64,000 nucleotides of DNA from Cephalotrichum gorgonifer. Its lineage: Eukaryota; Ascomycota; Sordariomycetes; Microascales; Microascaceae. A program made the translations under genes and the position numbers. Location of the stretch: contig ONZQ02000016.1 of assembly GCA_900312665.1 (NCBI GenBank), positions 248,001 to 312,000 on the forward strand. The letters run 5' to 3'. The notes under the pieces are model-generated. The model was not told the DNA's origin, did not search any database, and was given only the letters and a program-made list of their open reading frames with translations. Within the stretch, counting starts at the first letter, position 1, and the number at the start of each line of letters is the position of its first letter. Shown in pieces: positions 1 through 12,362 of the stretch.

Positions 1-3000
1 ATAATGGTTACCGAGCCCCCCGGTTCCCCCGGTTGTGATTGATCGCTTATGCAGGACTGGGGATGGGAATTTGTAGGCTACGTGGGGAAAAAAAGAGTAT
101 AAGTGGTCGCGTGACGTGTAAGTAAGTACGCAGCTGAAATTTCAGCTTTTTAATGAGAATAATAGTTTGGGGGCAGGAACTGAAATCGAGATCGATTCGT
201 TGCAATTGGCTATATCCTTGCCTTTCCCCTTGTCCCCCTGTTTTATTCCCGGTGTGTGTTCCCCCGTCTCTCCACTGTGATACACGGCGTTAGTCAACGC
301 CCGAGAAAACAAGTACTCGGCCTTGATAATAACAGCTCGGGATACCTCGGAGCTACTGCAAGTACAACACTAGTCCCCCCCTTCCCACTAGATAAGCCCT
401 CGGACCACCCGGACGGGGAAATCCTGTCCAGATCTTGCTCAGATCTCGGAGTCGGGGTTTTTGGTGGGCCGCCCTACGGAGTACACGTGTAGTAATAGTC
501 GGGGGAGGTTTATCGGGTCAAGTGCGGGGGGAGGGGGGGGACAACGGGGGGGGACACCGAGAGGGACAAGGAGAGCCACCTCGGGTCCGTCCCTCGGACG
601 TGTAAAACCCCCACCTTTCTTCTCAGGAAGGATGGCCGCGCCAAGGACGTACCCCGCCTGTCGTGCCCTGTCCGGGAGACCCATTACCCATTAGGCATCG
701 TGCGTCCCGCGTCCGGTGTCCGAGAACGGCTGTGATCTGTTCTCTCCATCTCTCCTACCCGCTTTTTTTTTTTACAGGGGCATGTTTATTTTCTCTCCCG
801 TCACTATCCCCATTAGGAAATCACACGCGTGACCCTCCTGAGAGCCGGAGATTCGGTCGGTGATTGCGGTGGAATTATCTCCAGAGTGTGATGAACCTGG
901 GGCAGATAACAGCCGGGGACCCGGGTGCCGTCTCGTCGGAAGTATCGGAGAGGGGTAGACGTTTTATCTGCCCGTAAGCTCCGCCAAGTCTCTCTCTGGG
1001 GCACAACTAATGCGATTGATAATGATAATACTCCGTAGATAGGAACCTCCATAGAGGTCATCCTCCGTGCCAAGTTTAAGCCTCTTGGTAATACCGTGTC
1101 CTATTCGTCCGGGTAGGTATTACTGGTTTCCAAATTGTATCCACGTCTGGGCTGGGCAGCGATATGTGCCAACACCCAGAATTCCACCACAGATCCAGAC
1201 TCCGAGCGGAGTCGGGAGCGGGGCCCTGTCAAAATTCCGGGGTCAATATGAAAACGTGGGCCATCTAGAGCGTGTGATTGGCTGAGTTGGAAGACAGACT
1301 TACACCACTAACGGTGGGCGAGTGGGTTCGTGCCAACACGCTAGACCCGCAGAAGTAGGGTGGGTGGAGCCTGGTGGGATGTACAAAGTCTTTTTTCCTT
1401 CACCTTCGGTCTGCCAAGAGTTCTGGGCTCGGTCTGCCAAGTCTTTACGGGCCAAGGGAGAGGGGTGGGTGGGGGATCGGAAAGGGGGGGAGAGGAAGGT
1501 CGTACCAGGATGTTGTATTTGCTGGAAAGTGTGGTCTGCGGCATCTAGATGATTCGAATCTGTGCGGGGTGGCTGACTGCAGGGCAAAGGGCAAAGGGCA
1601 AAGGGCAAAGGGCATTTCTGGCTCCCCTGTTCAGGTTTCACCAGATGAGATGTGGTATTGGGTTGAAGGTACGGAGTATAATATCCACTCGTTCAATGCC
1701 CTCCCTGTCCAGGCTGCGTGGGGGCTACCATGGGTGCATATATCGGTGCCCATCCCTGCGAAAAACTTATCCCTACCCTCCCACCCAACCAGACGCGAGA
1801 TAGAGACCGTCTCTGCCGGTCGACCTTGGGCCACACCTCCGGCCGTCCGTCCAATGGAACCATGAGATATCCCGACTCCCGCATCCGGAGGGGTAGGCTG
1901 GGGAAATTCGACATCGCGCTTCAAGCCGGGAATTTCGGGCTCTCTTGTGAAGGGTCCCCGGACTTTCCCCAGGCAGTTGAGGCGAGGACGCCCATGCTGG
2001 TAGTCCATGGGAGCTCCCGGATGGGACAAGTCGTTGCGAGGTTTTCCGAGGCAAGACCTTCGACTGGGCCGGAACCCAGCCTCTCTCTGGCGAGTCGGTG
2101 CCTCGCCTCGGCAAGGAATGGCCCGTAGACGAATCATTGTCGCCCGTCGGCGGCGGGGTTATGACGGGTATGATACTTTGAAGCGGCAATCCACGCAGCT
2201 GCGGCTTGCAAAGGCATGTTTGGCGAGGAAGTCGGACCATGACTACGCGTAAGTTTAACTTGTATTCATCCCCATCGAGGACAGATGTAGTTGGGTTAAA
2301 ATATTCTAGTCGATGAGAGCTAGTATACTTCCCAGGAGGGCGCTGACCCTCATACTTCGCACCCGACAAGATAGAGCGGGCGTTGGCCTTCTTCCAGCAA
2401 CGTATTGTACAGCACTTATTACCATCGCTAGGCCAATGTTTACTTCGTCTCGCCGGGCACAATGTTGTCTCGTTTACAGAGCAGAGCTCATCGACGGTGG
2501 AGCAAGTTATACCAGCTGGGTTGCTTTCGGCTTCTATTGCTGAATCCAACCAAGCCGTACATGGCGGCAACAACCACTTAGCTGTGAGCCTCCTCCAGAT
2601 GTTCCCGCGGAGGGTTATATTCCTTGATCCGGGTCAGTGATACAGAAGTGTGCATGTCAAATATAATTCCCTTCTTGACAGTGAAGATTAAATCACGCCC
2701 AGAAGAGCAATTCTTGTCGTATTCCGATGCAACAATATTAACATAGTAACCTGAGAGCTTCAATCTAAGCATTCTAAAGCAATTCAGGGAATAGTAGCTA
2801 GCACTGCTCTGCTTCTATCCTTGTTCTTCGCTTCTTTGATTCGTGGGTATGTAGCATCATCTAGTATGCTCATCCCGTCCAGTTTCGGGGAAGCCATGGA
2901 TGTTCACAATGAGGTTACCCAGCCAGACGGAAATTCATATTTCTAGATTAAGCACCCTATAAAATCTCATATACAACTAAAATCTTGAAGATGTAGCCCT

Positions 3001-3468
3001 ACTTCTATTGCTACGGTCAAAAATAAGCAAATGCGGCTGAACCAACAGATGAAGTCTTCCTCCCGAGACTATCTAGTCCAGATTTAGTAGTTCGGAGGGC
3101 AATGCCCCTCAGTAAACCTTGCATCATATATTGTAGTATCACCTGCAGTAAACGGTTCGTGTACCCCTTGCCTCTCTTCCCGTTTCCCGAGATATACTTC
3201 TCATCACTATAATGGCTCTATGGGGTACATTTCCAACCTAGGATATAATTTAGAGGGACTTATCTACTGGATAATGCAGTAGATTAGTGTATGTTAAGAA
3301 ATAGGGTACTTAGAGAACGTGAGAAGAAGGGCACCTCGGCTTACTAGAGTGCTATAAACTTTATTAACTTGAGCTCTGGAGCTAATGCTTTAAGAGCTAT
3401 AGCTCAGGGGTAACTTTTGATGCTACACAGGACGTACAGATATTACTTAATAAGGCTTCAGTCACTTC
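1..3468. other. no gene recognised; gene-poor left edge
   Basis: I see no coding region here with a convincing ATG, splice signals and protein-like composition. Open frames in 0.25-2.6 kb overlap one another on both strands, lack ATG starts or read as low-complexity Pro/Arg/Ser. From about 2.6 kb the DNA becomes AT-richer with many TA dinucleotides. A minus-strand frame at 2578-2772 reads somewhat protein-like but has no start and could be a relic. Confidence 0.5.
1582..1614. repeat. 7-bp tandem repeat (GGGCAAA)n
   Basis: Four perfect copies of a 7-base unit GGGCAAA followed by a partial fifth copy. It lies in non-coding sequence. Such a simple array expands and contracts by slippage and could be polymorphic between strains. 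Confidence 0.9.
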
Positions 3469-4860
3469 ATGAAGCACAAAGAACACTCAAAAACTGGCCG
3501 TGCATTTGTATTCTCTCCTCCGCGATATATAGTTTCGCTATGCAGTATCTCACTTATCATTATACCGCACCAGCACCGTGTTCTTGGCATCTATTCATCT
3601 CGCACACAACTGCAAAACCACGATGGTCATTCGCCAAGACAGGAGACAGGCCCTGGTATTATCATCAATGGTGATACTAACAATGTTTTCTATGCAGGCC
3701 TACTGACTAGCCAATACAACGGCTGGCTGGCAACACACCGCCAACTTTTCCGTCCACATCCCCATCCTCAAGCCACGACAAACGACGTGCAGGGAGCACG
3801 ATGGAGGTTAATATTGCAACACTGTTCATTTACCATCTCAAAGCACACCCCTATAGCACAGGAAGTGCCACCGGGCAGGAGAACGACTTCTCCGCGGGCT
3901 CGTCCACCCAGAACCTGTACAATGGGCAACCAACTACAAAGCTTTGGCTGACGGCGACACCCGAGTCGTCTAGTTCCGCGCTGACGCTGATGTCCTGGAT
4001 ATTGACTTACTCAGGCATGTTGAACAGTCTTGCCTAGCCTTTATACCGCACCACCAGGCCGATAGCATATTAGCCACGCTTCACGACTATATGATGAATA
4101 AACGTGGGCGGTGTACCCGTGTGTCTTGCTATGGACCAAGTACATGCGACTGCTGGCTCTGTCCTCAAACAAACTCTTGATAACCTCGCTAGGTCTCTTT
4201 ATCCCCACCTTCCAGCGCCGTCTACAATATCGTGCTGGGTTTACTTCGCTTGCTGAGCGCAGTTTCTTCTCCTCGTCCTGACACAACGCTCCAGTGTTAA
4301 TACCGCACCCGAGCCGCGATGTACTCTACGGTGATTATCTGTCCCGGCTTAGGCATCTCTTGGAGAGTCTATCGTGGCCCATCTTCCCGATACTAGACAG
4401 TCTCGTCACCCAGCTGCCGGGCCGCTTCACCGACGAGCAGCCGCCAGTTCCCCATCACATTGACCCCCTGGAGAGAAATATTCACGCGGACCCAGAGACT
4501 GGCAGGACCCGCTGCATCTGTGACAGGAAGGGCACGGCTATCATCTGGCCCGGGAGGTCTCCCTGGTCCCTCGATACTATGCTCAGTGTCCGGACGAGGA
4601 AGTATGGCTAGCGCTATCATGATAAGCAGTAGGAGCTCTAGAATTGACTATGGGATAGGTTCCGCTCCGCTATGGGGTCGGTTTCCGAGGAGCAGAGGGC
4701 AGGTATTGAGGTAGAAAGATTGGTCATGCTGTTCCGGGAGGCCGGGTTCGTTGATGTCCATGATCAGACCAAAATTCCCATCAGTGAGGGAAGCTACAAT
4801 TCGTGCTACCTTAAAGCTGTTGGCCTGAGGTTCTATGCTTAAAGTGAGGACTGATACGAC
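3469..4860 (+). pseudogene. scattered protein-like segments, possible dead gene
   Basis: Several stretches read like protein but in different frames and with stops between them. Around 3930-4130 a frame reads protein-like either side of an in-frame TAG near 3970. At 4690-4842 another frame ends with a short tail containing VGLRFYA and a stop. No continuous model with ATG, splice sites and one frame can be built. I do not recognise a family. A decayed gene is the simplest explanation, but chance open frames cannot be excluded. Confidence 0.22.
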
Positions 4861-5270
4861 CGGGACTTTGCGTCAAGGACACTGAGTGTCATGGCAATCA
4901 CCTTTATTAACTTCTCCTGTTCTGTCCTTCTGGGGGCGGCTCTTTCCCCTAACCTTTTCACACAGATGTGGATGAGATAGTGGCAGCAGATCTCCGCGTT
5001 TGTATCCTCATTCTTCCGTCACATCCCTACAGGCTTTTGAATCCTGTCTAGGAATGGGACAAGACCGAACTGCCCTCACGAGGCGACCCATGCAGGGTGC
5101 GCCCTCTGGAATCCTGGGGCTGAAGCCTGGCCTGCATTGGGATGCTATCGGCTTCATCCTATTAGCATTTAAAGTGTACCTTGAGCCATATCATAAAAGG
5201 TGTGACCCCCTCCGTGTCTTCTCTCTTCAAGACTTTCGCGCGCTCGTCTTTTGCACCCCCGGGCCTAAAG

Positions 5271-6070
5271 ATGGTTGGCACCACGGCTGTAGACCCCGTG
5301 GTCCCAGTCCCGGACTACACCACTTCGACGAATCTCGGGCAGCTGCCGCCGACGACCTTCCCACCCGACTGCCTCAACTCGCACTTCGACCTGAATACGA
5401 TAGCGCTGGTACTACCATGGACGTACAACACGCAAGAGTGCACGGTTAGCACGTGCCGTCCGTTCAGCCGTTTTTCCACCGAGAACTTCGCCTGGATGAC
5501 GAGCTACTACTCGCCCGGTGTGTCCCCTATTCCGAGCTAGGGTAGACTATTGCTCTTTGCTGCCCCACCAGTTGAGTTAATCACCACGCCGTCCCCACTC
5601 GCCCCAAGGACAGATGGCGCCTTGCAACGGATGGTTTCACGTCTAACGCAAAATGGTGCAGACTACCAATGGCCCCAAGCCGGGGCCGACCCCAAAATCT
5701 ACGACGTTCCATGCTGTCTCTTCTCTCGACGACGACGTCAGTCGTCGTGCTCGACGAATATTCAACCAGGAAGTGCTCTCCACGTGGACGTTCGCTCTTG
5801 GCCCCAGATTCCAGAACCCGTGGCAGATTGCTTATCCCATTCAGGTCCCATTCGCCGCCGACCGAGACGGGCTCAGGCCGGAAAGACGACCCCCAAGATG
5901 CTGGGGGTGAGAGCTTCTTGTCTCCGGGGGCTATACTTGGGGTAGTGTTCGGAGTTCTCTTCTTCTATGCGATGGTGGCGGCAGTGCGAATACCCCAGGG
6001 GCGGTTCTACCGGGCCCGGGCTCCCCAAACCAACAGCCCTAGCAGCCGCAGACGGGTGCTATCACAGTGA
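5271..6070 (+). pseudogene. broken gene for a small membrane protein (possible)
   Basis: An ATG at 5271 opens an 89-codon frame to 5540. It is rich in Thr, Pro and Tyr and ends in the YYSPGV motif seen in a common class of fungal secreted or single-pass membrane proteins. Downstream, 5653-5910 and then 5900-6070 continue in two other frames. The last one carries a hydrophobic segment (GAILGVVFGVLFFYAMV) followed by basic residues, as expected for a transmembrane helix. A possible 52-nt intron (5520-5571) explains only part of the frame change. Either there are undetected introns or the gene is disrupted. Function unknown. Confidence 0.3.
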
Positions 6071-7001
6071 GTCCTGTTGCTGTAAAGGGTCCCTATGAGA
6101 TGCTCCAGGTGATGGGCCGTATGAGCTCGGCGGCGGAGTAGTCCCTCCAGTTCAAGCCCATTCGCACAGAGATATACTGCGCTCGGCATCAGGGTACCTA
6201 CTCCATGTAATTCAAACTTCAGACATACCACGATATTTGGCTGTGCTATAATATTACGGCTGACGTCTAGTGTAGAGGGTACTTAAAACAAGTGCGGGGC
6301 GGCAATCTTATTGTAATTTATACAAGAGTGTTCGCGATAAAGTTTAAGACTATCTGTACCACCAAGCGAGTCTTGATTGACATGTGGATCCACCTGTTGG
6401 CGCAGCATCCACATCTGCCTGTTCATATTGGTTGCACTAGCGAGATCGGTCTTTCCTCGCACCCAGCCATTGTATAACGTTCACAAGCTCATACTAATCC
6501 CGCATGTTGTTCCCTCTCCTGAATCCTAAATGCAACCATGTTTCTCCACACCTTTCCAATAACTCAGGACTCTATGCCGGAGTTTATTCGGCAAGACGAT
6601 TATTAACGGGGGTGGTCCCCGGTCAGATCTGCCAAGCCGTCATCACACCAGCGGTCCCTGCGATGGTGCCATCTCACCTCGAATATTACTCTACCTTTTA
6701 GCTTGCGCGGACATGAGGAGAAGCTACCAAGTGCATGGGAACTGCCCCCACGCCACTGTTTTGACATCTTGTCAATCCCAGCAATGTCGTATTAAATAGT
6801 TCCGATTCGTACATTAGCGCTAGTTAGAAACGGCCGGTCCCAGTGTTCGGGAAAGATAAAAGATGAATTCTTTGATTATAAGTATCAGGACTGGCAAGTA
6901 AACCGTCAAGTAACCACACGTCTCAACTCTTTCACACCCCTTTACAGCGTTTTTGAGCCAAGGAGCGAGACATTGTAGCTGCACCGCACCCTTCCTATAC
7001 C
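6071..7001. other. intergenic, upstream of MFS gene
   Basis: No supported gene. The last ~150 bases before 7002 probably hold the promoter and 5' untranslated region of the permease gene, but I see no unambiguous TATA or upstream element. Confidence 0.5.
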
Positions 7002-8724
7002 ATGGCCATCGAAGCACAACCTCGGAAGAAGTGGTACAAGCTCCAGTGGTATGCCGACACGGATACGGCAGCCGACCGGAAGCTCATCAACAGGCTTGAT
7101 TTGTTGATCGTGCCTTATGCCGTACTCTCTTATTGGATCAAGTACCTGGACCAGTCCAACCTTAGTAAGATATACCGCCAACCTTCGTTCCGAGGGAATA
7201 GTACTGACGACTTGCATCAGACAATGCATACGTTGCCGGGTTGAAGGAGGACTTTGGCTTCAAGGGGAATGAGCTAGTCCAACTCCAGACTTTTTACATC
7301 ATTGGTGCTGTGACAGGCCAGATCCCTTTCATGTTCCTGTTCACCTACGTTCCCATGCAATGGCTCATCCCGTTCCTCGATATCGCCTGGGGCATCTTTA
7401 CTCTGCTGCAGTACAGAGTCAATAGCTATGCCGAGCTTGCGGCGTATCGATTCTTGGTTGGGTGGTTCGAGGCGAGTCTCCCAGGGTTGCCATTACTGTA
7501 GTAATGTAGTAATATGCTAACACACTGAAAAATAGGCCGCCTTCTTCCCAGCTATGCACTACATTTTCGGTAAGTCGGATTCCAGAAAAGGCTCTTAAGC
7601 ATACCTTGTTCGCTAACCCCTCCTAGGATCTTGGTACCGTGGTGACGAGATCGCCCGCCGAGGCGGCATCTTCTACGTCGGCCTCTCCCTCGGAACCCTC
7701 ACATCCGGCCTGATCCAAGCCGGCGCCTCCGCCCGGCTCCACGGCGTCAACGGCCTCGCCGGCTGGCGGTGGATGTACATCATCTGCTCCATCATCACCA
7801 TCCCCGTCGGCATCCTCGGCTACTTCGTCATCCCCGGGACGCCTGAGCAGCCCAACCGCATCGTCCTCCGGCAGGACGACATCGACCGCGCGTCCGAGAG
7901 GCTGAAGCGCGCCGGCCACGTCACGCACGGCAAGTTCCGCTTCCCCAACCTCAAGGCCCTCTTGTTCAAGCCGCAGTTCTGGGCCATCATCGCCGTCGAC
8001 GTCCTGTTCTGGAACGCAGGCGTGCACACCAGCGCGGGCACGTTCCTCCTGTGGATTAAGAGCCTGGCGAGGTACTCGGCGGCCCGCGTCAATGAGCTGG
8101 GGACCATCGCGCCCGCGCTGGGGATATTCTACACGCTGTTCATCTGCTTCGCGTCGGACCTGGTTCTGGGCCCCGCGTGGGCCATCACCGTGTCGCACAT
8201 CTGGAACATCATCGGCCTCGTCATCCTCACGATCTGGGAGGTGCCCGAGGCCGCGAAGTGGTTCGCCTTCGCGACGATATACTCGTCGTACGCCATGTCC
8301 AGCGTGTTCCACGGCTGGGTCAACACACTGCTCCGGACGTCTCCGGCCGAACGCTCCTTTACGCTGGTGCTCATCAATGCTATCTCGCAGTCCAGCACTG
8401 CCTGGACCCCGTTGCTGGTCTTCCGTACGGTCGAGGGACCGCGGTTCTCCAAGGGTTTCCCATTCGCTCTTGCTTGTGCGATCCTTTTGATAATCGCCAC
8501 CCATGCACTTCGTCTCTATATCCAGCGCAAAGAGTAAGCTCCTCTTAATACAGTCGTTCTATGGTGTAAACTTTGCTAACAATCTTGCTAGATCTAGGGT
8601 CGAATCCACTACTGTTTTGACGGAGGAGACTGACACCGAGCCCGTGAGCCGGGCTGATAGTGGTGACGGTGGTGAGAGGGGAGAAGTTGGCATCAAGTCT
8701 GACACCAAGTCTGACACCAAGTAG
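7002..8724 (+). CDS. MFS transporter, anion:cation symporter family (Liz1/Seo1/Dal5-like)
   Basis: Predicted 495-residue plasma-membrane permease of the fungal allantoate/pantothenate/nicotinate-type MFS group, which imports small organic anions or vitamins with protons. Proposed exons: 7002-7164, 7221-7471, 7536-7569, 7627-8533, 8592-8724; all phases join cleanly. The first splice creates the motif DQSNLNNAYVAGLKEDFG, typical of the family after the first helix. The third and fourth exons give PAMHYIFGSWYRGDE. About twelve hydrophobic segments are visible, with a cytoplasmic Lys/Asp/Thr-rich tail containing the direct repeat SDTKSDTK. Intron 2 appears to use a GC donor (GAG|gcgagt) with a CTAAC branch site. 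A monooxygenase gene follows in the same orientation 0.9 kb away, hinting that the substrate may be fed to it. The exact substrate cannot be read from sequence. Confidence 0.9.
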
Positions 8725-9621
8725 GCTGATGACTAGGGAACGTAAATCGATCGGCGATAATGATCCCCGAAACGTTGCCGGTCCCAAGAGTCTTGGGATG
8801 GTACCAGGGCCATATGCCGACCCCTTATCCTAGCCAATCAATAGTTTCTCTAATACATCAAACCACTCTGCTCCTCTCCGTATCCGTATAATACTTTTAA
8901 TATCCGAACGTTGATAATAGGATTAAGAATGAGTGGGTCTTGCGTGGGGGTCGGATTGCGCCGTTGCACCCCTGCTATTGCGCCACCTTTTGGAAGGCGT
9001 CCATCGGATAGAATGTGGGGAATAATAATAGTGTCTTGTCTGAAACCCGCCGTCCGTCATCATGCAGGTTTTCGTCATGGACCACGTTCACCAGTTAGTG
9101 CGAACCTCGGAACCCGGCAGGATCCCAAGCTCGAGTTTGACTTATCGTAATCCTATTCTTGACTTCTCTGTACTTACTCCGCACTATCGAGGTGGAGAGA
9201 GGCACAATGCGCTATCGAATATATATACCCCATAATAGTTGTATGCAGCTAGAACATCCATCCAGACTATTATCGCACAATCTGGTCACGCCATACCATT
9301 CGCCAATGACATACTCTGTAACGCCAAACGACAACCACACGCGTTCTCCAAATATACACGAAAGAACTGAAAGTCAGCGAAACCGATCTCGGCCACGCAT
9401 GCAGGAGAGGGGATCTGACCGATGATTACAAACTCGAATGATATGGTGTCTTCCTAGCTGCAACATCACAGTACTTATAATAGCCTACTCGCCCAAACTA
9501 TACAAATCAACAAATAAATATACATCCCGTCTCCTAACAGTTGGTTCAGAACTGACTGGCTAAACTCCCTCAACAACTCGCTCCCCTATTGTATCATATC
9601 ACCCAACACAAGGTAGCAATC
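8725..9621. other. intergenic between permease and monooxygenase genes
   Basis: No coding region supported. The stretch 9450-9620 is AT-rich with pyrimidine tracts and CAA-rich sequence just before the ATG at 9622, as expected for a fungal promoter and leader. Confidence 0.5.
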
Positions 9622-11320
9622 ATGGCAACTCCCACCGTCGACACCCCGTCCGAGGTACCCGGAAATGGCACGTCCGGGGTTAAGAAGCAGATACTCATCA
9701 ACGCGTTTGACATGTCCACTATCGGGCACCTTTCCCCTGGACAATGGAAGGTGAGTTGAGATTGTGTACTCGATCGATGCTCCGTTCTTCTCTGATGTAT
9801 GAAGATCTCATACTGATGCATCGTACTAGAACCCCGCAGACAAGTCCGCAACGAAGCGGAAGCTAAAGTATTGGATCGACCTGGCGAAGCTTCTGGAGCG
9901 TGGCGGCATCAACGCACTGTTCCTGGCGGACACGTACGGTGGATACGATACCTACGAAGGCAGCCTTGACAACTGCATTCGGAGAGCGGCTCAGTGGCCA
10001 GTCACCGATCCTACAATTGTAAGATGGCACCCTTCTCACTAGAGGTATTAACTCCAAGTGCTAAACCACCCATTTTTGAACAGCCCATTAGCGCCATGGC
10101 AGCAGTTACTAAGAACCTGTCTTTCGCTATCACCGCCTCGACATCTTTCGAGCCGCCGTTCCTGCTTGCCAAGAGGCTTTCCACCCTCGACCACTTGACG
10201 GGAGGTCGGATCGGATGGAACATTGTGACGTCCTGGAAGAAGGCGGCGTTCAAGGCCATCGGGATCGACACCCCGATTCCCCATGACGAGAGATACGAAC
10301 AGGCGAATGAGTACCTAGAGGTGCTATACAAGTAAGGTCCAATCTACCCACGTCACCCGCCGGGGTAAACTAACAACTACCACTCGTAGGCTATGGGAAG
10401 GCTCCTGGGCAGATGATGCCATCAATCCAGACCCGGAGAATGATACCTACGCGGACCCAGACAAGATCCGCACCATCCACCACCACGGGAAGTACCTGGA
10501 CCTCGACACCCGCCACATCGTGGACCCTTCACCCCAGCGGACGCCGTTCCTATTCCAGGCCGGTACCTCACCCGCCGGCTCCGCCTTCGCAGCCGGCCAC
10601 GCCGAGGGCGTCTTCGTTTCCTCGCACTCCCCCAAGCTCCTGCGGCCCAAGATCAAGGCCATCAGGGACCAGGCGGCGGCGCTAGGCCGCGACCCGCAGT
10701 CCATCAAATTCTTTGCCACCTTCACGCCCATCGTGGGGAAGACGGACGAGGAGGCGAGGGAGAAGCTCGAGGAGTTGAAGAAGCACGCTTCCGTCATCGG
10801 CGGCCTTGTGCTCGTCAGCGGCTGGACGGGGATCGACCTCTCGCGGCTCCCGCTGGACCAGGAGATCACGGCGGCGGACTCGCTCGAGGCGAACAAGGTG
10901 CGCAGCATCCTGGACGCGTTCTCCACGACGAGCGAGTACGTGCCCAAGTGGACGCCCAGGGTCATCGCCGAGAAGGCCGCCATTGGCGGGTTGGGCCCCG
11001 TGGCTGTGGGGAGCCCGCAGACGGTGGCGGACGAGATGGAGAAGTGGATCGAGGAGGGGGATCTGGACGGGTTCAACGTCGGGTATGTGACGACGCCGGG
11101 GAGCTTCGAGGATGTGGTGGACCTGTTGATCCCGGAGCTGAGGAGGAGGGGGTTGTATCCCGAGCAGCCTTCGGGACAGGATGAGGAGCTCACGGCGAGG
11201 GAGAGGGTGTACGGGAAGGGGCAGGCTGGGCTAAGGGCTGACCATCCTGGGTCGAGGTTCAAGTATGATGTGTACCCTGAGGAGTCGGAAGGAATCCAAA
11301 GTGCAGCCAAGGAAGCTTAG
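9622..11320 (+). CDS. FMN-dependent luciferase-like monooxygenase (NtaA/SnaA/DmoA type)
   Basis: Predicted 498-residue flavin-dependent monooxygenase that would oxidise a small organic substrate using reduced FMN supplied by a separate reductase. Relatives act on nitrilotriacetate, dimethyl sulfide or dibenzothiophene sulfone. Exons: 9622-9750, 9830-10018, 10084-10331, 10390-11320; the phases join cleanly. Family marks include the early ALFLADTYGGYDTY-type segment, the block LTGGRIGWNIVTS that lines the flavin site, ERYEQANEYLEVLYKLWEGS across the last splice, a HHGKYLDLD stretch, and FQAGTSPAGSAFA. The length matches the family. It sits downstream of, and co-oriented with, a small-anion permease. 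The substrate is unknown, and several paralogues of this family are usual in soil and plant-associated fungi. Confidence 0.93.
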
Positions 11321-11798
11321 GGTCAGCAGTATGTATCCTAGCGATCGGACAATATATATTTATAGATGTAGTGATCGGGACCGTCTTCTTTCCATTCTGA
11401 AAACGGGTGGTAGGTAGCCCTCCTAACCCCTGAATTGAGACAGGTTACGTTATTGCGAAGATTAAGTTGAAAGGATACTATAGGATTTTCTTGTTGCCCC
11501 CCTTTTGGCAGGTGTTCCTATGCCGCTCTCATTCTATAACACACGACATATGAAAGATATCTTCTCTTCAACACCAAACAGCCGTAGATTTCACGGCCAA
11601 CCATACGTTTTAAGGGTATAAACAATACAATACTTACAACAAGAACATCTCGAGGCAAAGACGTGATCCCGCACCTTTCGGTGTTGGCCAGGTTTTGACT
11701 TTTCCGATCTAGTGGACACTAGTTGTTAGTGTCAAAAAAAAAAGATGGCCAACAACGCCCTTTCTTTACGTTTCTGGCCACTCACACCCAACAAGATC
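11321..11798. other. intergenic before tRNA-Arg
   Basis: No gene seen. Contains the 3' region of the monooxygenase gene and an A10 tract near 11733. Confidence 0.5.
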
Positions 11799-11892
11799 GG
11801 TCTTGTGGCCCAATGGCAAGGCGTTTGACTACGACTGTACAAAGGTACAGAAGCACATCAAAAGATTGCAGGTTCGATCCCTGCCAAGATCA
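11799..11892 (+). tRNA. tRNA-Arg (anticodon ACG) with 22-nt intron
   Basis: The sequence folds into a full cloverleaf. The acceptor GGTCTTG pairs with CAAGATC (one G-T). The D stem is GCC/GGC. The anticodon stem TTTGA/TCAAA encloses CT-ACG-A. A five-base variable loop follows, then the T stem GCAGG/CCTGC around TTCGATC, and discriminator A. The anticodon is at 11831-11833; a canonical intron follows position 37 at 11835-11856. A T5 run at 11903-11907 can terminate RNA polymerase III. A34 is presumably edited to inosine to read CGN arginine codons. Confidence 0.93.
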
Positions 11893-12362
11893 TCAACTCA
11901 TCTTTTTGCCCCCTTTTGGGCCCTGTGTTTTGTTTCGTTTTCGTACCTCCATTTTCTGATGACCACTTTTTTCTACCTTGCGCGCAGCAGCCTTGATCCC
12001 CCGTGAGTTTATTTTCACTTCCTTTTTCCCCTTTGAAATGCCACCCATATATTCTCCGTGTATAGTATCTATCCCCTTCCAGCATGCCTCAGTTTGCAGC
12101 TCCTCACCATGAACAAAATACAGTTCACCTGGTCACTTGCTTGGTCTTTGGGGCATTTGCAGTGGAGTCTAGAGACTTTCCCCTTTCTAGGTAGGCTATG
12201 TACATCTACGGCATGGATCGCGCAGGTTTATTCAATTGCTTAGGTCGTCCCCTATGCTGGGCCCAAGTTCCCCCCAAGTCACGACGAGTAGACGGATACG
12301 TGAGGAACGTGAGGACGATAATGCCGAGCTGTCATTGGTAGGAGCAACCGGTAGTCGCTCTA
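11893..12362. other. intergenic between tRNA-Arg and BTB gene
   Basis: Apart from the tRNA terminator, no gene is supported. The BTB gene on the minus strand ends at 12363, so its 3' untranslated region lies here. Confidence 0.5.
11903..11907 (+). terminator. Pol III T-run terminator of tRNA-Arg
   Basis: Five consecutive T residues eleven bases after the discriminator base of the tRNA-Arg gene on the coding strand. Confidence 0.7.

Noticed and set aside
1773..2573. 266-codon minus-strand frame with a Cys-containing start
   Set aside because: It begins at TTG, has no signal peptide or splice context, and overlaps several equally long frames.
7623..8504. 293-codon minus-strand frame opposite the MFS exon
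   Set aside because: Charged low-complexity antisense shadow of a GC-rich exon. The plus strand has the transporter motifs.
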